DNA of 64,000 bases from Candidatus Kryptoniota bacterium (GTDB lineage Bacteria; Bacteroidota; Ignavibacteria; Kryptoniales; JAKASW01), in assembly GCA_036567965.1 (NCBI GenBank), contig DATCTN010000025.1:1-64000 (forward strand). The letters are read 5' to 3'. Positions 1 through 9,748 of this stretch are shown here, in pieces; the first letter of the stretch is position 1, and every line of letters begins with the position of its first letter. A program made the translations under genes and the position numbers. Under the pieces are notes generated by a model. The model was not told the origin of the DNA, searched no databases, and saw nothing but the letters and a program-made list of their open reading frames with translations.

Positions 1-1907
1 CTGATGCCTTTTGACGTCGCTGCCACTCCACTCGTGTCATAAGTAGTCGTGGCAAATGTCGAGTCAGTAGACACCTGCAATCTATAGCTCGTCGCCCCAG
101 CAGACGCATTCCATGTCATCGTTGGGTTTGTCGGTATCCCCGTTGACCCGTTTGCCGGACTCGATAATGTCGGTGCAGCGGGCGCTGTCACTTGCGATGC
201 AGTGACAATCCCATTCACAGGAAGTACCCGGGGGTTTCCTTCGTTGAAAAGGAACTGCGAGACATTCAATCCTGATGACCTTCCCAAGGAGACATACGAC
301 GGGACAAAGAACCTCAATTTACAGACAACGCCCGGACCGGTGAGACTGGTAGTCCCTGCTCCAGCAAGGATTACTTGTGTTCCGGAAATGTTGACCGAAT
401 AAGTCCACCCGCTGGAGTTCGTTCCGGCACTTACGACTCCAATCGCATGAACGACACTTGAATCAAAAGTTACTGTCGCTTGCAGGCTCTGAACGTGTTT
501 GCCGGACGACAATGCAGACACGTATACAGGGACATCGACCGTATCGCCTATAACATCTGTTGTGTCTGCAATCGATACCCGGGCATCGTAAATCTGAATC
601 GCTCCCGAGACTCCGCTTCCGCCGTAAGTATCTATGGCTTGAACCGTAACTGTTCCGCCCTTTATCGCAGTTAAGTACCCGCTGTTCCTGATCGAAGCGA
701 GCGTGGAATCACTTGATGTCCATGTGTATGGCGGAGTCCCACCGGATGCGGAAAAGAGCAAACTATCTCCGGCAACCATGCTGGCCGTCGAAGGGGTAAT
801 ATTCAGAATTGCCAGATTTATCGTCTGAAAGTTTCCATTACTGGAATTTCCCAGCAAACTTTCATTGAAAGTAATTGCGCCAGGAGAAATCGTTGTTCCG
901 CCAGTATTTATTTTCGACACCTTAAACTGGAGGTAAACGAGTACGCCGCTCCCGCTCAACGGAGTACTTCCAGCAAACGATAAATTTAGGAGCCCACTGC
1001 TGCTGTTATTGAACGCAACGGCGGGATAAGAAGAAAGGAGACTCCCGGTCTGGACAACTCCTGTAGGAGTCAGGATGTTCTGATTGAACTGGACTTGAAA
1101 AGATCCTGAGGTGACATTCAATCCCGTTAAGTCGGTTGAATAGACTGGCAAGTTGAACGTCTGACCTTGAATGAATGAAGTGTCTCGAACATACAACCGG
1201 AAGGCCCTGATCTCTACGACTCCGTTGATAGTGTCAATCGTCCCGTTAAAATCCCTCGGCACTACCTTTGTAAATCCCATGTGAGTCGCAGATAGAAGTC
1301 CGTTCGAATCAATCGATGCTACTGATGGATTTGTAAGCGACCAATGATAAGGCGCTGTTCCGTTGTATGCGGTAAATTGTTCTTGATCGCCGACTGTTAA
1401 CAACCCACTTGTGGGAGAAACGTTGATGGTTGGGGGAGCTGCTATATTGACGGAGCCGTTTGTGGTTACAATTGCGGGAGTCCCTTCATTGAAATAATTG
1501 GAGGCACTTCCTCCGGAAAATGACAGCGATATGTATCCGGAATTCAAAAGTCTGAAGCGAATGTAGATCAACACACCGGTCCCGGTAAGGGCGGTTGTGC
1601 CGGCCGCGGCTATCTTGATGATGCCTGGAGTGGTTCCGTTGTAACTTACTGAACCGAGTGTCTGGCTTAGTGTTCCTATCGATATTACGCTGTCAAGCGA
1701 CATGTAAGTTGAATTATAACTCAGCTGAATCTGGTACGACTTTACTCCCAATCCTGTAAGGCTTGAATCCACGTAGACCGGCACAGTAATCTTATTTCCG
1801 CTGACACCACTTGTGTCTGGAATAGACAACCTCACTTGTGCCATGGCCGCAGATGAGCAGGCAGCCAGCAGGAGCAGAAGCGTCATATACTCTAAAGTTC
1901 TAACCAT
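1..1907 (-). CDS. Secreted cohesin-like/Ig-like (Big_2) repeat protein, C-terminus outside window
   Basis: The frame stays open from an ATG at 1907 to the window edge (635 codons), so the C-terminus is missing. Residues 1-23 form a signal peptide ending A-M-A-Q. Three cohesin-like beta-sandwich domains follow at about 24-155, 231-358 and 439-567. Each opens with a V-x-I-x-D-T pattern, then V-P-V-Y-V, and carries a G-x-G-V-L-x-Y-I/L-x-F-like strand. Ig-like Big_2-type segments (T-A-Y-N-G-T-A-P-Y-H-W and S-A-S-G-G-T-P-P-Y-T-W) separate them at about 156-230 and 360-437. A fibronectin-III-like domain starts near 570 (W-N-A-S-A-G-A-T-S-Y-R). An A/G-rich stretch (AAAAAGGTG) lies just upstream of the start. 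It sits directly downstream of the dockerin-containing gene at 1973-7294 on the same strand. Its role is inferred to be structural or adhesive at the cell surface; no catalytic domain is visible. Confidence 0.8.
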   Translation of the reverse strand, partial: MVRTLEYMTLLLLLAACSSAAMAQVRLSIPDTSGVSGNKITVPVYVDSSLTGLGVKSYQIQLSYNSTYMSLDSVISIGTLSQTLGSVSYNGTTPGIIKIAAAGTTALTGTGVLIYIRFRLLNSGYISLSFSGGSASNYFNEGTPAIVTTNGSVNIAAPPTINVSPTSGLLTVGDQEQFTAYNGTAPYHWSLTNPSVASIDSNGLLSATHMGFTKVVPRDFNGTIDTINGVVEIRAFRLYVRDTSFIQGQTFNLPVYSTDLTGLNVTSGSFQVQFNQNILTPTGVVQTGSLLSSYPAVAFNNSSSGLLNLSFAGSTPLSGSGVLVYLQFKVSKINTGGTTISPGAITFNESLLGNSSNGNFQTINLAILNITPSTASMVAGDSLLFSASGGTPPYTWTSSDSTLASIRNSGYLTAIKGGTVTVQAIDTYGGSGVSGAIQIYDARVSIADTTDVIGDTVDVPVYVSALSSGKHVQSLQATVTFDSSVVHAIGVVSAGTNSSGWTYSVNISGTQVILAGAGTTSLTGPGVVCKLRFFVPSYVSLGRSSGLNVSQFLFNEGNPRVLPVNGIVTASQVTAPAAPTLSSPANGSTGIPTNPTMTWNASAGATSYRLQVSTDSTFATTTYDTSGVAATSKGI

Positions 1908-1928
1908 TTAACACCTTTTTGGGCTGAA

Positions 1929-1957
1929 CTACGGCTCACCTGGAGGGTGAGCCGTAG
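1929..1957. terminator. Perfect 12-bp stem-loop between two large surface-protein genes
   Basis: CTACGGCTCACC (1929-1940) pairs perfectly with GGTGAGCCGTAG (1946-1957) around a 5-base loop. It lies 15 bp beyond the stop of the beta-helix gene and 21 bp before the start of the next gene on the same strand. No T-run follows on the minus strand, so it may be a processing, stabilising or attenuating hairpin instead of a true terminator. A weaker relative sharing CGGCTCACCT lies near 43545, after a TonB receptor gene. Confidence 0.6.
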
Positions 1958-1972
1958 CTGGACTTTGGTTGA

Positions 1973-4900
1973 TTACTTAAGTAGTAAGAGTTTCTTCACC
2001 TGCGAGAATTTGCCGGCGGCGATCCTGTAGAAATACACACCGCTGCTGACCTGCACGCCGGAGTTGTTCGTTCCGTCCCATGTCGCCTTGTAATTTCCGG
2101 CGTTCTGGTTAGCGTCTACGAGCGTTCTGACTACCTGGCCGGTGATGCTGTATATATTCAGCACGACATGAGTGTTGTCGTCCGGAAGCTGGTAACCGAT
2201 TGTCGTAGTCGGATTGAAGGGATTAGGATAATTCTGGTCAAGCTGGTACGACGTCGGCTTTCCGATTATCTGGATTTCGCCGGGAGTCGCGAGTTTCGTC
2301 AGATCGGTTTCATTCGCCAGGAACTTCGTGATAGAGATCTTTGACGTGAATTTGCCGCGCAGGTCGTACGGCACCGCAAATGTTACGTATGCGATATCGC
2401 CATCGCTCTGCATCATCGTCGAGCCAGCCATGGCGAGATGGAGAACTCCCCTCCCCTTGTCATCGTAATAGCTGATCTGCATATCTTTCGCGCCGTCGGA
2501 TATCTTTGCCGTGCTGAAGGACATCATCGCCGGATCGTATTTGAGAACAAGGTCGACCGATGCCACGCCTGCTACGTTTTTCAGATTGACGGGGACTGTA
2601 AATGAATCGCCGTGCGCGGCAGTTGTATTCCCGATCGAGAGCTGCACGCCGGAGACTTTCTCCAGAGTGAATATGTCCCTGGTCGCGGGAGTGATCTTAG
2701 TGGTTTTGGCGCCGACCTCCGCTGGGAATCCTGAAATCAAATTAACGACATACTGCAAAATGAGAGAGGCATCATAAGCGGTAATGCCGCCATTGCCGCT
2801 TACATCCGCGACAGACTGCTGGATGGCGTTCAGCGTATCGCCGCTCGGATTGACAACATATTCCAGAATGAGTGATGCGTCGTAAGCTTGAACAATTCCG
2901 TTGAGGCTTACATCACCCATGAGCGGGTTCAGTGCCCCGTTGACACGGTATGAGCCATAGTTGACGGAATCAGTGATCGCTTGCCCGGTACCTCCAGGGT
3001 TACTGGCAATTGTCGGTCCCGAATTCGATCCCCACCAATTCCACCTTGCATCAATTGTAAAAGACTTATTCACGTTATTAACACCATAGTTGGTGTTGTT
3101 ATAAAGATCGCTGTAATTAATCACCGGATTCGATGCCCCAGTTGCGGTGACACCGTTGTAGTTGTTCGTTATCGCGCAATAAGTAATTGTCGGACTTATG
3201 CTGTTTGCGGTGATTGCGGAACTGCCATTGCCAATGCCGGCATACTTGAAGATGCAATGACTAAACTGGCACAACGGGTTCAGCGATTGATTGGTAAATG
3301 ATATCCCGCTCCAACCGGGATAATAGCTGTTCGGCGAGGTAGCTGTACTATCAGCATTCGAATCGCCCCCGTAATTATCGTCACGCAAGTCGGTAAAGAC
3401 TATCGTGCTGTCAGGAGTCGAACCTCCGACAGCCATGAGGCCTTTGTTGACAGTTATTCCAGTCCCGGGGAAAAATTTCAAAATTACACCCGGTGCAAAA
3501 GTGAGAACCGCGTTGGTCGCAATCGTATAATTTTGAAACAGGTAAGGGATATTGTTATATCCGGCAAAATTCTTCTTGGACAAAGTAACGTCCTGCACCA
3601 ACGTTTCGCCACTAAGGACACCAATCCCTCTGTAGGTCGTGCCGCTGATCGAATCGCTCAATGTGGATCTCGGATAAGAGACGAGAGATGTTTGCATCGG
3701 AGCATAAGTCAGATTCCGGAAGAGGCAGGAATCCAATGAGGGATTCGAAACACCGTTGAGGTAGACTCCCCAATTCGTCTTGTCAAACGTGCAATGCGTG
3801 ATACTGGGGGATGCCTGTTGCAGATATATTCCTCCGTCCGTGAATCTGAAGACAGCGTATTGCAAAACACTCAGGCTATCCGTGCTCACATCCGCGAAAT
3901 AAACCCGATTCCCTCCTTGAATAGATGGGTGCGTACTGGAACCATCCTGGTTTGTATCAAACGGGTTTCCATAATTATCATCTGTGGGATCAGTGAATAC
4001 TACGTTCTGGACCGCCGTGCCATCAATTGCAAGCGCACCGTTTATCACCCAATTACCGCCTTTGAATACCACTCCAGCCGGGATAGTTATGGTTGTTCCC
4101 GTGTTGACTGTGCATGTCCCGTAAAGTAGATACGTAATGTTTGTGTATCCCGCCAAACTACGAATCGGCACGGTGTCACTTAAGGAGTAAGTCTCCGGTA
4201 TTACGCCAATGGCCATGTAACCGACGTTGAGAGCTGTGATATTAGAGAATGTCGGGTTTGAAAACATGCTCATCGTAACCGGCGTCAATGCAATATTATT
4301 CATCTGGACATTTGAGACAACCGGATGTCCACTCCCGAATACTCCCACGGCAGACGTACTGGATTGTTCGATGGTGGTCGAATCTACGACTGCTTTCGCG
4401 TTAAAATCACGGACAGTACCATAATTGCTGTAGGTGTTACTTCCTCCGTATCGGATGACGCAGTGAATCAAGGAATTTAGGCTGTCTGAACTCGAGGCGT
4501 CAAAATCAATCGTGCTCCAGTTTCCTTTTGAGGGAGCCGTCGCATTTCCGTCGTTGTTTGTATCTCCACCGAAAGAGTCATCCTCGATAGAGGTAAAGAC
4601 CACAGGTTCAGTGGCAGTTCCGTCCGCAACGAGTGCCCCTTGAACGGTAATTCCACTGTAGTAGCTCGGGAATTTTATTACAACACCAGGCCGGATTGTC
4701 AGGCTAGCGCTTGGCGCGACTGTGAGGCCGTTCACGATATAAGCGATGTTGGTGAAACCGGCGATGCTTCTTTGTGCAAGATTGGCATTTGATGAAAGCG
4801 TTCCTTCCAGAATATCAATTCCGTTACTACCGTTCGCTGCAAAGGTTATGTTCGTAAATGTAGGATTAGACAGCAGGGACATTGCTATAGGATCAAGCCG

Positions 4901-7294
4901 TGAATTCTGAAGAACGACATTTACAATCTGCGGAGTCGAGCTGTTCTCGCACCGCACTCCATAATCATTAGAGTTTGAGATTGTTGAATTAGATAGTCTG
5001 CTCCCTGCATCGGTATATGTCACTCCTCCCCAGCTACCGTTCCCCCCAAATTGGATAAGGCAACTATCCAAGACTGAGAACGAATCATCGCTGGCGGCCT
5101 GGAATCTGATTGTGCTCCAGTCGCCGCGCGCAGGAGATGTGGCGGAGCCGTCGCCGTTAGTATCTTTGGGATTTCCGTAGTTGTCATCTTTCAACGAAGT
5201 AAACACGACATCACCCGCGGCGATTGTCCCCTTGGCTTTGAATCCGCCGTTGACGTAAATCCCCGCGCCGTTAGACTTAATTACCACACCAGGATCTATA
5301 ATTACATTTGTGCCGGTATTTATCGTAAGGTCGCCGAGAAGTATATAAGTAATATTTGCAAACCCCGCAACGGTTCTCTGGGTTACTTCGCCATTCGCTG
5401 CGACATATTCACCGAGGATGCCGAGTGCTTTCCACGACGTATTAATGAACTGTATCCCTGAAAATGTTGGATTTGCAGAAACCGACAAAGCAATCGGAGT
5501 GTATTGAGTATTGAATATCGTATCACTCATAATTTTGGGATTAGACGATAACGCGGCATATATGCCATAGGTCACATTTCCAATGTTGCAATTGGAGACC
5601 GTAGGGCTTGCATTGAATGTCTCAATCTCGCCGCCTGAATAATATGTACCATTATAGTATTGGGAATATGGCTGGTTCCCATAAGTAAGTCGGCAATAGT
5701 TCAAGACTGAACTGGAGTCACTCCCCGGCTGGAAAATGATCCCTCCCCAGTCTCCGTCGGCCGGGACTGTCGCGTTCCCATCTCTGTTTGTGTCGTGTGG
5801 ATTTCCAAAGTTGTCGTCTTTGGCGGATGTGAAAACAATTAAGCTGTCCGCAGTCCCATTTGCAACGAGCTTGCCTTGCACTACGATTTGCTGACCACTG
5901 TTGTAGGCTTTGATAACGATTCCCTTATTGATCGTCAGCATGAGACCGTTAGGTATGATGATCTGAGCAAGGAGAAGATACGTAACGTTTGGAATGCTGG
6001 TCACGGACCGAATTGGAAGTACCGAGTTGGCAGGGAGAGTCCCACCTAACAATCCGATTGCATCATAAGTATTGTTTGAAAATGAAAATACATTATTTGT
6101 AAAGACTGGGTTCGCTGAGAAAGACATCGCGATTGGGACAAGCTGGCTGGAACCGATGGTGTTGTTCGTAAAATTCGGATTTGACACCCCCTGCATCATC
6201 GCTCCATAATAGTTGGTATTCAGGCTGCAGCTGTCTATTGTGGGGCTAGCATTGATCATTGAAATACCGCCAACATTTCCGCCGCCTGCAAAATATACCC
6301 AACACCGCCTCATTACCGAGAGCGAATCCATTGGTGAACCGTTAAAATAAACTCCGCCCCAGTTTCCTAGCGAGGGAGCGGTTGCAGTTCCGTCGGCATT
6401 GGTATCCCCGCCTAAATTATCGTCTAAATATGATGTGAAGTAAATCCCTTGTCCTGAACCTGCTATTGCAACTAAGGCCCCGCTTACGTATAAATAGCCG
6501 CCATTAAATTTTAGAATATCCGTACTTGCAATCTGAAGCGTCGCACCTGAATTTACTGTGAAACTGCCAGGAAAGTAATATGGTACAGCGGCGGTGTCCA
6601 AAACCAGGTTACCTGTTGAACCAAAGTTCATGTAAATGCCATTATGGGTGTTCCCGGTCAGACTATTTACTCCGTTAAAGATCAACGAGGCTGGACCATT
6701 ATACTGGATGGGCCAATTACATGAGGAGATGCTGGAGGAGCCAAGATTAATATTTGTACCCCCGGCAAAGATAAGTCCAACAGTAGTTGCATTGGAAAGG
6801 GTCGAGTTGTTAACCATCAATGTGCCCGATCCTGCGTATACACAATTCGTGCTCGAACCTGTCACAGTTGAACCCTCGACGTCGGTGGTCCCGCTGTAGA
6901 CATAAAGCTCCGCAGTGCCATTTGATCCACCGAACTTGATCTGGCAGGTATCTAACACTCCGCTTGAGCTAGACCCATTACCGATCTGTATTCCAGGCCA
7001 GTCACCTTTCTGAGGATTGCCACCAGCGGTATCTTTGCTTGAAGTGAAAGTCACCCACCTCGCATGGAGATTTCCGCTCACATATAATTGCGTCCCGGAC
7101 TGAAATCTCATTACAACACCCGAATCAATTGTTAGGGTGTGCGGTGAATTTATCGTCAAACTGCCTGTCACATTGTATGGATTTCCTGACAGTGTCAATG
7201 TGGAGTCAGTGGCAATCGTTCCGGACAGATTAGTCTGGGAAAATGCCGACCCACCTAAGAAGAAAAACAGAACGACGGTAATGAAGTAGCGCAT
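1973..7294 (-). CDS. Giant T9SS-exported beta-helix protein with dockerin-like pair and cohesin-like domain
   Basis: About 1773 residues from the ATG at 7294, chosen because AAGGAGGAG lies just upstream and a clean signal peptide follows (M-R-Y-F-I-T-V-V-L-F-F-F ... A-F-S-Q). An in-frame start at 7408 would put a non-signal sequence in front. Residues ~25-1450 are parallel beta-helix repeats arranged as six units of about 200 residues. Each unit has an Asp/Asn-rich loop of the form DDNxG(N)xxDTNxDGxATxP, followed by D/N-W-x-x-I/V-x-F. At ~1456-1525 two dockerin-like calcium loops appear (G-D-V-S-L-N-G and A-D-V-S-G-N-G, each with Asp at position 12, then S-L-I-L-x-Y-V-V). A cohesin-like domain lies at ~1545-1675. 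The last ~90 residues are a T9SS sorting domain with Y-P-N-P-F-N-P and S-G-V-Y-F-Y-R. Likely a surface adhesin or polysaccharide-binding scaffold; an enzymatic beta-helix is possible, but no catalytic motif is evident. Confidence 0.88.
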   Translation of the reverse strand: MRYFITVVLFFFLGGSAFSQTNLSGTIATDSTLTLSGNPYNVTGSLTINSPHTLTIDSGVVMRFQSGTQLYVSGNLHARWVTFTSSKDTAGGNPQKGDWPGIQIGNGSSSSGVLDTCQIKFGGSNGTAELYVYSGTTDVEGSTVTGSSTNCVYAGSGTLMVNNSTLSNATTVGLIFAGGTNINLGSSSISSCNWPIQYNGPASLIFNGVNSLTGNTHNGIYMNFGSTGNLVLDTAAVPYYFPGSFTVNSGATLQIASTDILKFNGGYLYVSGALVAIAGSGQGIYFTSYLDDNLGGDTNADGTATAPSLGNWGGVYFNGSPMDSLSVMRRCWVYFAGGGNVGGISMINASPTIDSCSLNTNYYGAMMQGVSNPNFTNNTIGSSQLVPIAMSFSANPVFTNNVFSFSNNTYDAIGLLGGTLPANSVLPIRSVTSIPNVTYLLLAQIIIPNGLMLTINKGIVIKAYNSGQQIVVQGKLVANGTADSLIVFTSAKDDNFGNPHDTNRDGNATVPADGDWGGIIFQPGSDSSSVLNYCRLTYGNQPYSQYYNGTYYSGGEIETFNASPTVSNCNIGNVTYGIYAALSSNPKIMSDTIFNTQYTPIALSVSANPTFSGIQFINTSWKALGILGEYVAANGEVTQRTVAGFANITYILLGDLTINTGTNVIIDPGVVIKSNGAGIYVNGGFKAKGTIAAGDVVFTSLKDDNYGNPKDTNGDGSATSPARGDWSTIRFQAASDDSFSVLDSCLIQFGGNGSWGGVTYTDAGSRLSNSTISNSNDYGVRCENSSTPQIVNVVLQNSRLDPIAMSLLSNPTFTNITFAANGSNGIDILEGTLSSNANLAQRSIAGFTNIAYIVNGLTVAPSASLTIRPGVVIKFPSYYSGITVQGALVADGTATEPVVFTSIEDDSFGGDTNNDGNATAPSKGNWSTIDFDASSSDSLNSLIHCVIRYGGSNTYSNYGTVRDFNAKAVVDSTTIEQSSTSAVGVFGSGHPVVSNVQMNNIALTPVTMSMFSNPTFSNITALNVGYMAIGVIPETYSLSDTVPIRSLAGYTNITYLLYGTCTVNTGTTITIPAGVVFKGGNWVINGALAIDGTAVQNVVFTDPTDDNYGNPFDTNQDGSSTHPSIQGGNRVYFADVSTDSLSVLQYAVFRFTDGGIYLQQASPSITHCTFDKTNWGVYLNGVSNPSLDSCLFRNLTYAPMQTSLVSYPRSTLSDSISGTTYRGIGVLSGETLVQDVTLSKKNFAGYNNIPYLFQNYTIATNAVLTFAPGVILKFFPGTGITVNKGLMAVGGSTPDSTIVFTDLRDDNYGGDSNADSTATSPNSYYPGWSGISFTNQSLNPLCQFSHCIFKYAGIGNGSSAITANSISPTITYCAITNNYNGVTATGASNPVINYSDLYNNTNYGVNNVNKSFTIDARWNWWGSNSGPTIASNPGGTGQAITDSVNYGSYRVNGALNPLMGDVSLNGIVQAYDASLILEYVVNPSGDTLNAIQQSVADVSGNGGITAYDASLILQYVVNLISGFPAEVGAKTTKITPATRDIFTLEKVSGVQLSIGNTTAAHGDSFTVPVNLKNVAGVASVDLVLKYDPAMMSFSTAKISDGAKDMQISYYDDKGRGVLHLAMAGSTMMQSDGDIAYVTFAVPYDLRGKFTSKISITKFLANETDLTKLATPGEIQIIGKPTSYQLDQNYPNPFNPTTTIGYQLPDDNTHVVLNIYSITGQVVRTLVDANQNAGNYKATWDGTNNSGVQVSSGVYFYRIAAGKFSQVKKLLLLK
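3340..6440 (-). repeat. Six ~600-bp tandem coding superrepeats in the beta-helix gene
   Basis: The encoded loops D-D-N-x-G ... D-T/S-N-x-D-G/S recur near 6415, 5810, 5180, 4580, 3975 and 3370, a spacing of 600-630 bp (about 202 residues). Each unit holds the Asp-rich loop, a tryptophan-containing strand, several beta-helix rungs and a linker with V-I-x-x-G-V-V-I/F-K. The units have diverged strongly at the DNA level, so they are old duplications. A shorter degenerate copy (S-S-K-D-T-A-G-G-N-P) lies near 7040. Confidence 0.8.
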
Positions 7295-8839
7295 GTTATG
7301 CTCCTCCTTGCATGTTTTAAGCGCGGCTGGAGTGATGTGACAGTTAGAATTGGGGACTGCTGATAACAGAAGTGGTGATAGGCTGCATCTCTCCAAGATT
7401 CTCTTCACAACTCAATTTGTGAGCTGCCTGTGATGACAACCCGCAAATAATCCTCCTCCTTGTTGTAAAGCAAAGGTTTCTCATCCCTATTCCGATCCCG
7501 CTCAGTGTACATCTCTATGAACAGCACTTCTTGCGACGGAGCGCTCACAGAGTATTGCTCGGGCACTCTGATGAGCAGGAGAATAAAAGGCTTTTGGTCT
7601 CAGTGCAACTAGCCGAATGTACGGTTTTTGATGAAGCATGAAAAAGGAATCTCAGTAAGTCAAGAATAGATGTTACGCGCACACTTTCACGGTTTATTTC
7701 GGACTGCTTATTCATGATACCTGAACCACGCTTACGTCGCCGAAGATCAAGAAAACTGCACTTGAACAAAAGCAGTAACACCTTGTGATTCCTCTTGAGT
7801 TCCCTTTCTGCGTCACACCCCCTTCGGCCAAGTCCGTCAGGAGTGCTTATAAATTTGTTAGCTCCTTTGTTGGGTATTCTAAACCTGGGTGTATTGTCCA
7901 AGCGGTAGGATGTGAACGGACTTGAATGGAATAAGGTAAAAAAACTCTGCATCTCTCCTCCTGAAAAACTTCCCTCCCCGCTCCTCCTGCGAGCGGATGA
8001 AGGATAACCAACTGCTCCTGTCAACGTATCGTCGGAGTCTGTTTCGAATTCCAAACGACCGCGCAAGATAGAACTTGTCAAACATATCTTGTTATGATTC
8101 AACGCACACCATTCTGTTAAGACCCACTGTCGTCTTGATTCGCGAGCGATTCAAATCCACAATGCGAACAGGATTCGATGAGATAGAATTGATTTTCGAG
8201 TGCGTGATGACCAGATCGACTGCCGAAGAAAGATGCGTGTATGCTTTTGAGGCGGAATTGTTGAAACTGATCGCAAGATCCCTCTCGGTCGGTAACGCGA
8301 ATTCCCGCACAATCCTCCTTACGTTTTCTCTTGAAACGAGAGACGCATTGTGTGCTGCTCAGGCACTCCCATAGATCAGAAAACTACCGGCGACAATCAC
8401 CTGCGGTTGCCCAGCTAACGACTTAATTGTTTCATGACTTGCTGAAAGAAATTATCAAAAACGGACCCGTGTCACTTCCAGATAATCGTAAGAAACGACT
8501 CAAATGGGGGTGCCATAGTTCCCAGGTCAACGGATACATTCCCCATGAGGGCTGCCCACGAGGGGACCCGAGTCGGATCCTTGGGGTCTGACATCGCCCG
8601 GTCATTTCATTTTCCGAGGTTTTCATTTGGACTTTTAAATCAGGACAACTCTTCGTCCGTAATAAAGATTTCTTTCACTCTTCGGTCTGTGATTTGTTTG
8701 ATCTGATTCTTTTGGTTACGTTTCAATAACAATCAAAGCGACGTCTTAGAATGCATTCTTTGTTTGTTGGAAGACAATCATTGCGCAGCTATTTGCGTTT
8801 TCCATTCTACCACTCAACCCAAAAAAGGAGATTGAATAC
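7295..8839. other. 1.5-kb stretch with no recognisable gene
   Basis: Several short overlapping open frames occur here on both strands (for example 7545-8102 minus and 8075-8374 plus). None has a ribosome-binding site matched to a plausible protein start, and none of the translations resembles a family I know. They look compositionally like chance frames or decayed coding sequence. I saw no tRNA cloverleaf, rRNA, CRISPR array or transposase. The last ~150 bp should contain the nagB promoter. Confidence 0.6.
8748..8759. promoter_or_regulatory. 12-bp perfect palindrome upstream of nagB (candidate operator)
   Basis: AGAATGCATTCT is a perfect palindrome 80 bp before the nagB start, in an AT-rich promoter-length region. 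Sites of this size suit a dimeric repressor. I did not find a second copy before the other amino-sugar genes, so the regulatory reading is tentative. Confidence 0.3.
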
Positions 8840-9622
8840 ATGTTAGTCGTCGTACATGAAAACTACGATGCCATGAGCAAGAAGGGAGCCGAGATCATCG
8901 CGTCCAGGATCAGGCGGAAACCGAACCTGGTGCTCGGCCTGGCGACAGGCAGCACACCTCTCGGACTATACAAGGAGCTCATTAAACTCCATAAGAGTGA
9001 CGGGCTCGATTTCTCAAAAGTGGTGACATTTAACCTGGATGAATATGTGGGTGTTCCTCCCGAGCATGATCAGAGCTACCACTTTTTCATGCGGGAGAAT
9101 CTATTCAAACACATCAATATCAATCCGTCCAATGTACATGTCCCACAGGGAATGTACGGCGATCTGAAGATTTCTTCTTTCGAGACCGATCCAAAGATCG
9201 AGCAATTTTGCTCGTGGTACGAAAATCAGATGATCAAGTATGGCGGTGTCGATATCCAGGTGCTTGGAATCGGCGGGAACGGGCACATAGCGTTCAACGA
9301 GCCGGGCTCGTCTCTCGGATCGCGGACCCGAATAAAGACGCTCACTGAAAAGACGGTGAAAGACAACTCGAGATTTTTCAAGAGTGTCAAGGAAGTCCCC
9401 CGATACGCCATAACTATGGGGGTCGGGACAATAATGGAGGCGAAGGAACTCCTCCTCCTTGCGAACGGGGAAGGCAAGGCAGACGCAGTGAAGGCCGCAG
9501 TCGAAGGCCCCATCACCGCGATGTGTCCGGCATCGGCGCTTCAACTCCATCGCAAGGCGATAGTCCTGGCAGACAAGAAAGCCGCAGCCAAATTGGACGC
9601 TGAATTCGTCACTTACGGTTGA
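8840..9622 (+). CDS. nagB: Glucosamine-6-phosphate deaminase
   Basis: 260 residues, full length for the family. It converts glucosamine-6-phosphate to fructose-6-phosphate and ammonia in the cytoplasm, the final step of amino-sugar catabolism. Visible motifs are the phosphate-binding loop G-L-A-T-G-S-T-P-L-G (33-42), the F-N-L-D-E-Y block with the catalytic base Asp67 (Asp72 in E. coli numbering) and G-I-G-G-N-G-H-I-A-F-N-E-P (143-155) with the catalytic His149. AAAAAAGGAG precedes the ATG by 11 bases. A hairpin at 9651 follows, then a GlmU-like gene on the same strand. No nagA (GlcNAc-6-phosphate deacetylase) is visible in the window, so glucosamine-6-phosphate must come from an outside nagA or from direct phosphorylation of glucosamine. 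Confidence 0.95.
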   Translation: MLVVVHENYDAMSKKGAEIIASRIRRKPNLVLGLATGSTPLGLYKELIKLHKSDGLDFSKVVTFNLDEYVGVPPEHDQSYHFFMRENLFKHININPSNVHVPQGMYGDLKISSFETDPKIEQFCSWYENQMIKYGGVDIQVLGIGGNGHIAFNEPGSSLGSRTRIKTLTEKTVKDNSRFFKSVKEVPRYAITMGVGTIMEAKELLLLANGEGKADAVKAAVEGPITAMCPASALQLHRKAIVLADKKAAAKLDAEFVTYG

Positions 9623-9650
9623 TCGTCAGAGTCGAACCACATAGCTTGAT

Positions 9651-9676
9651 CATGCCGGACAGCCCCATCCGGCATG
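9651..9676 (+). terminator. Stem-loop after nagB
   Basis: CATGCCGGA (9651-9659) pairs with TCCGGCATG (9668-9676) around an 8-base loop, 28 bp after the nagB stop. The T-rich run (ATTTTTTTTAA, about 9720) is some 45 bp further on, so this may reduce read-through into the next gene instead of stopping transcription outright. Confidence 0.5.
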
Positions 9677-9748
9677 AACACGCGGTAAATGGAATTCTCT
9701 GTCGGTCAATAATGCAAAATATTTTTTTTAAAAGCGTGAGGATTATTT

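Noticed and set aside
3340-6440. Regular ~600-bp repeats considered as CRISPR or satellite DNA
   Set aside because: The repeats are coding, in frame, long and diverged at DNA level; there are no short identical direct repeats with spacers.
7545-8102. 185-codon frame on the minus strand
   Set aside because: No ribosome-binding site, no signal or domain pattern, and low-complexity Arg/Ser-rich translation; overlaps other equally long frames on both strands.
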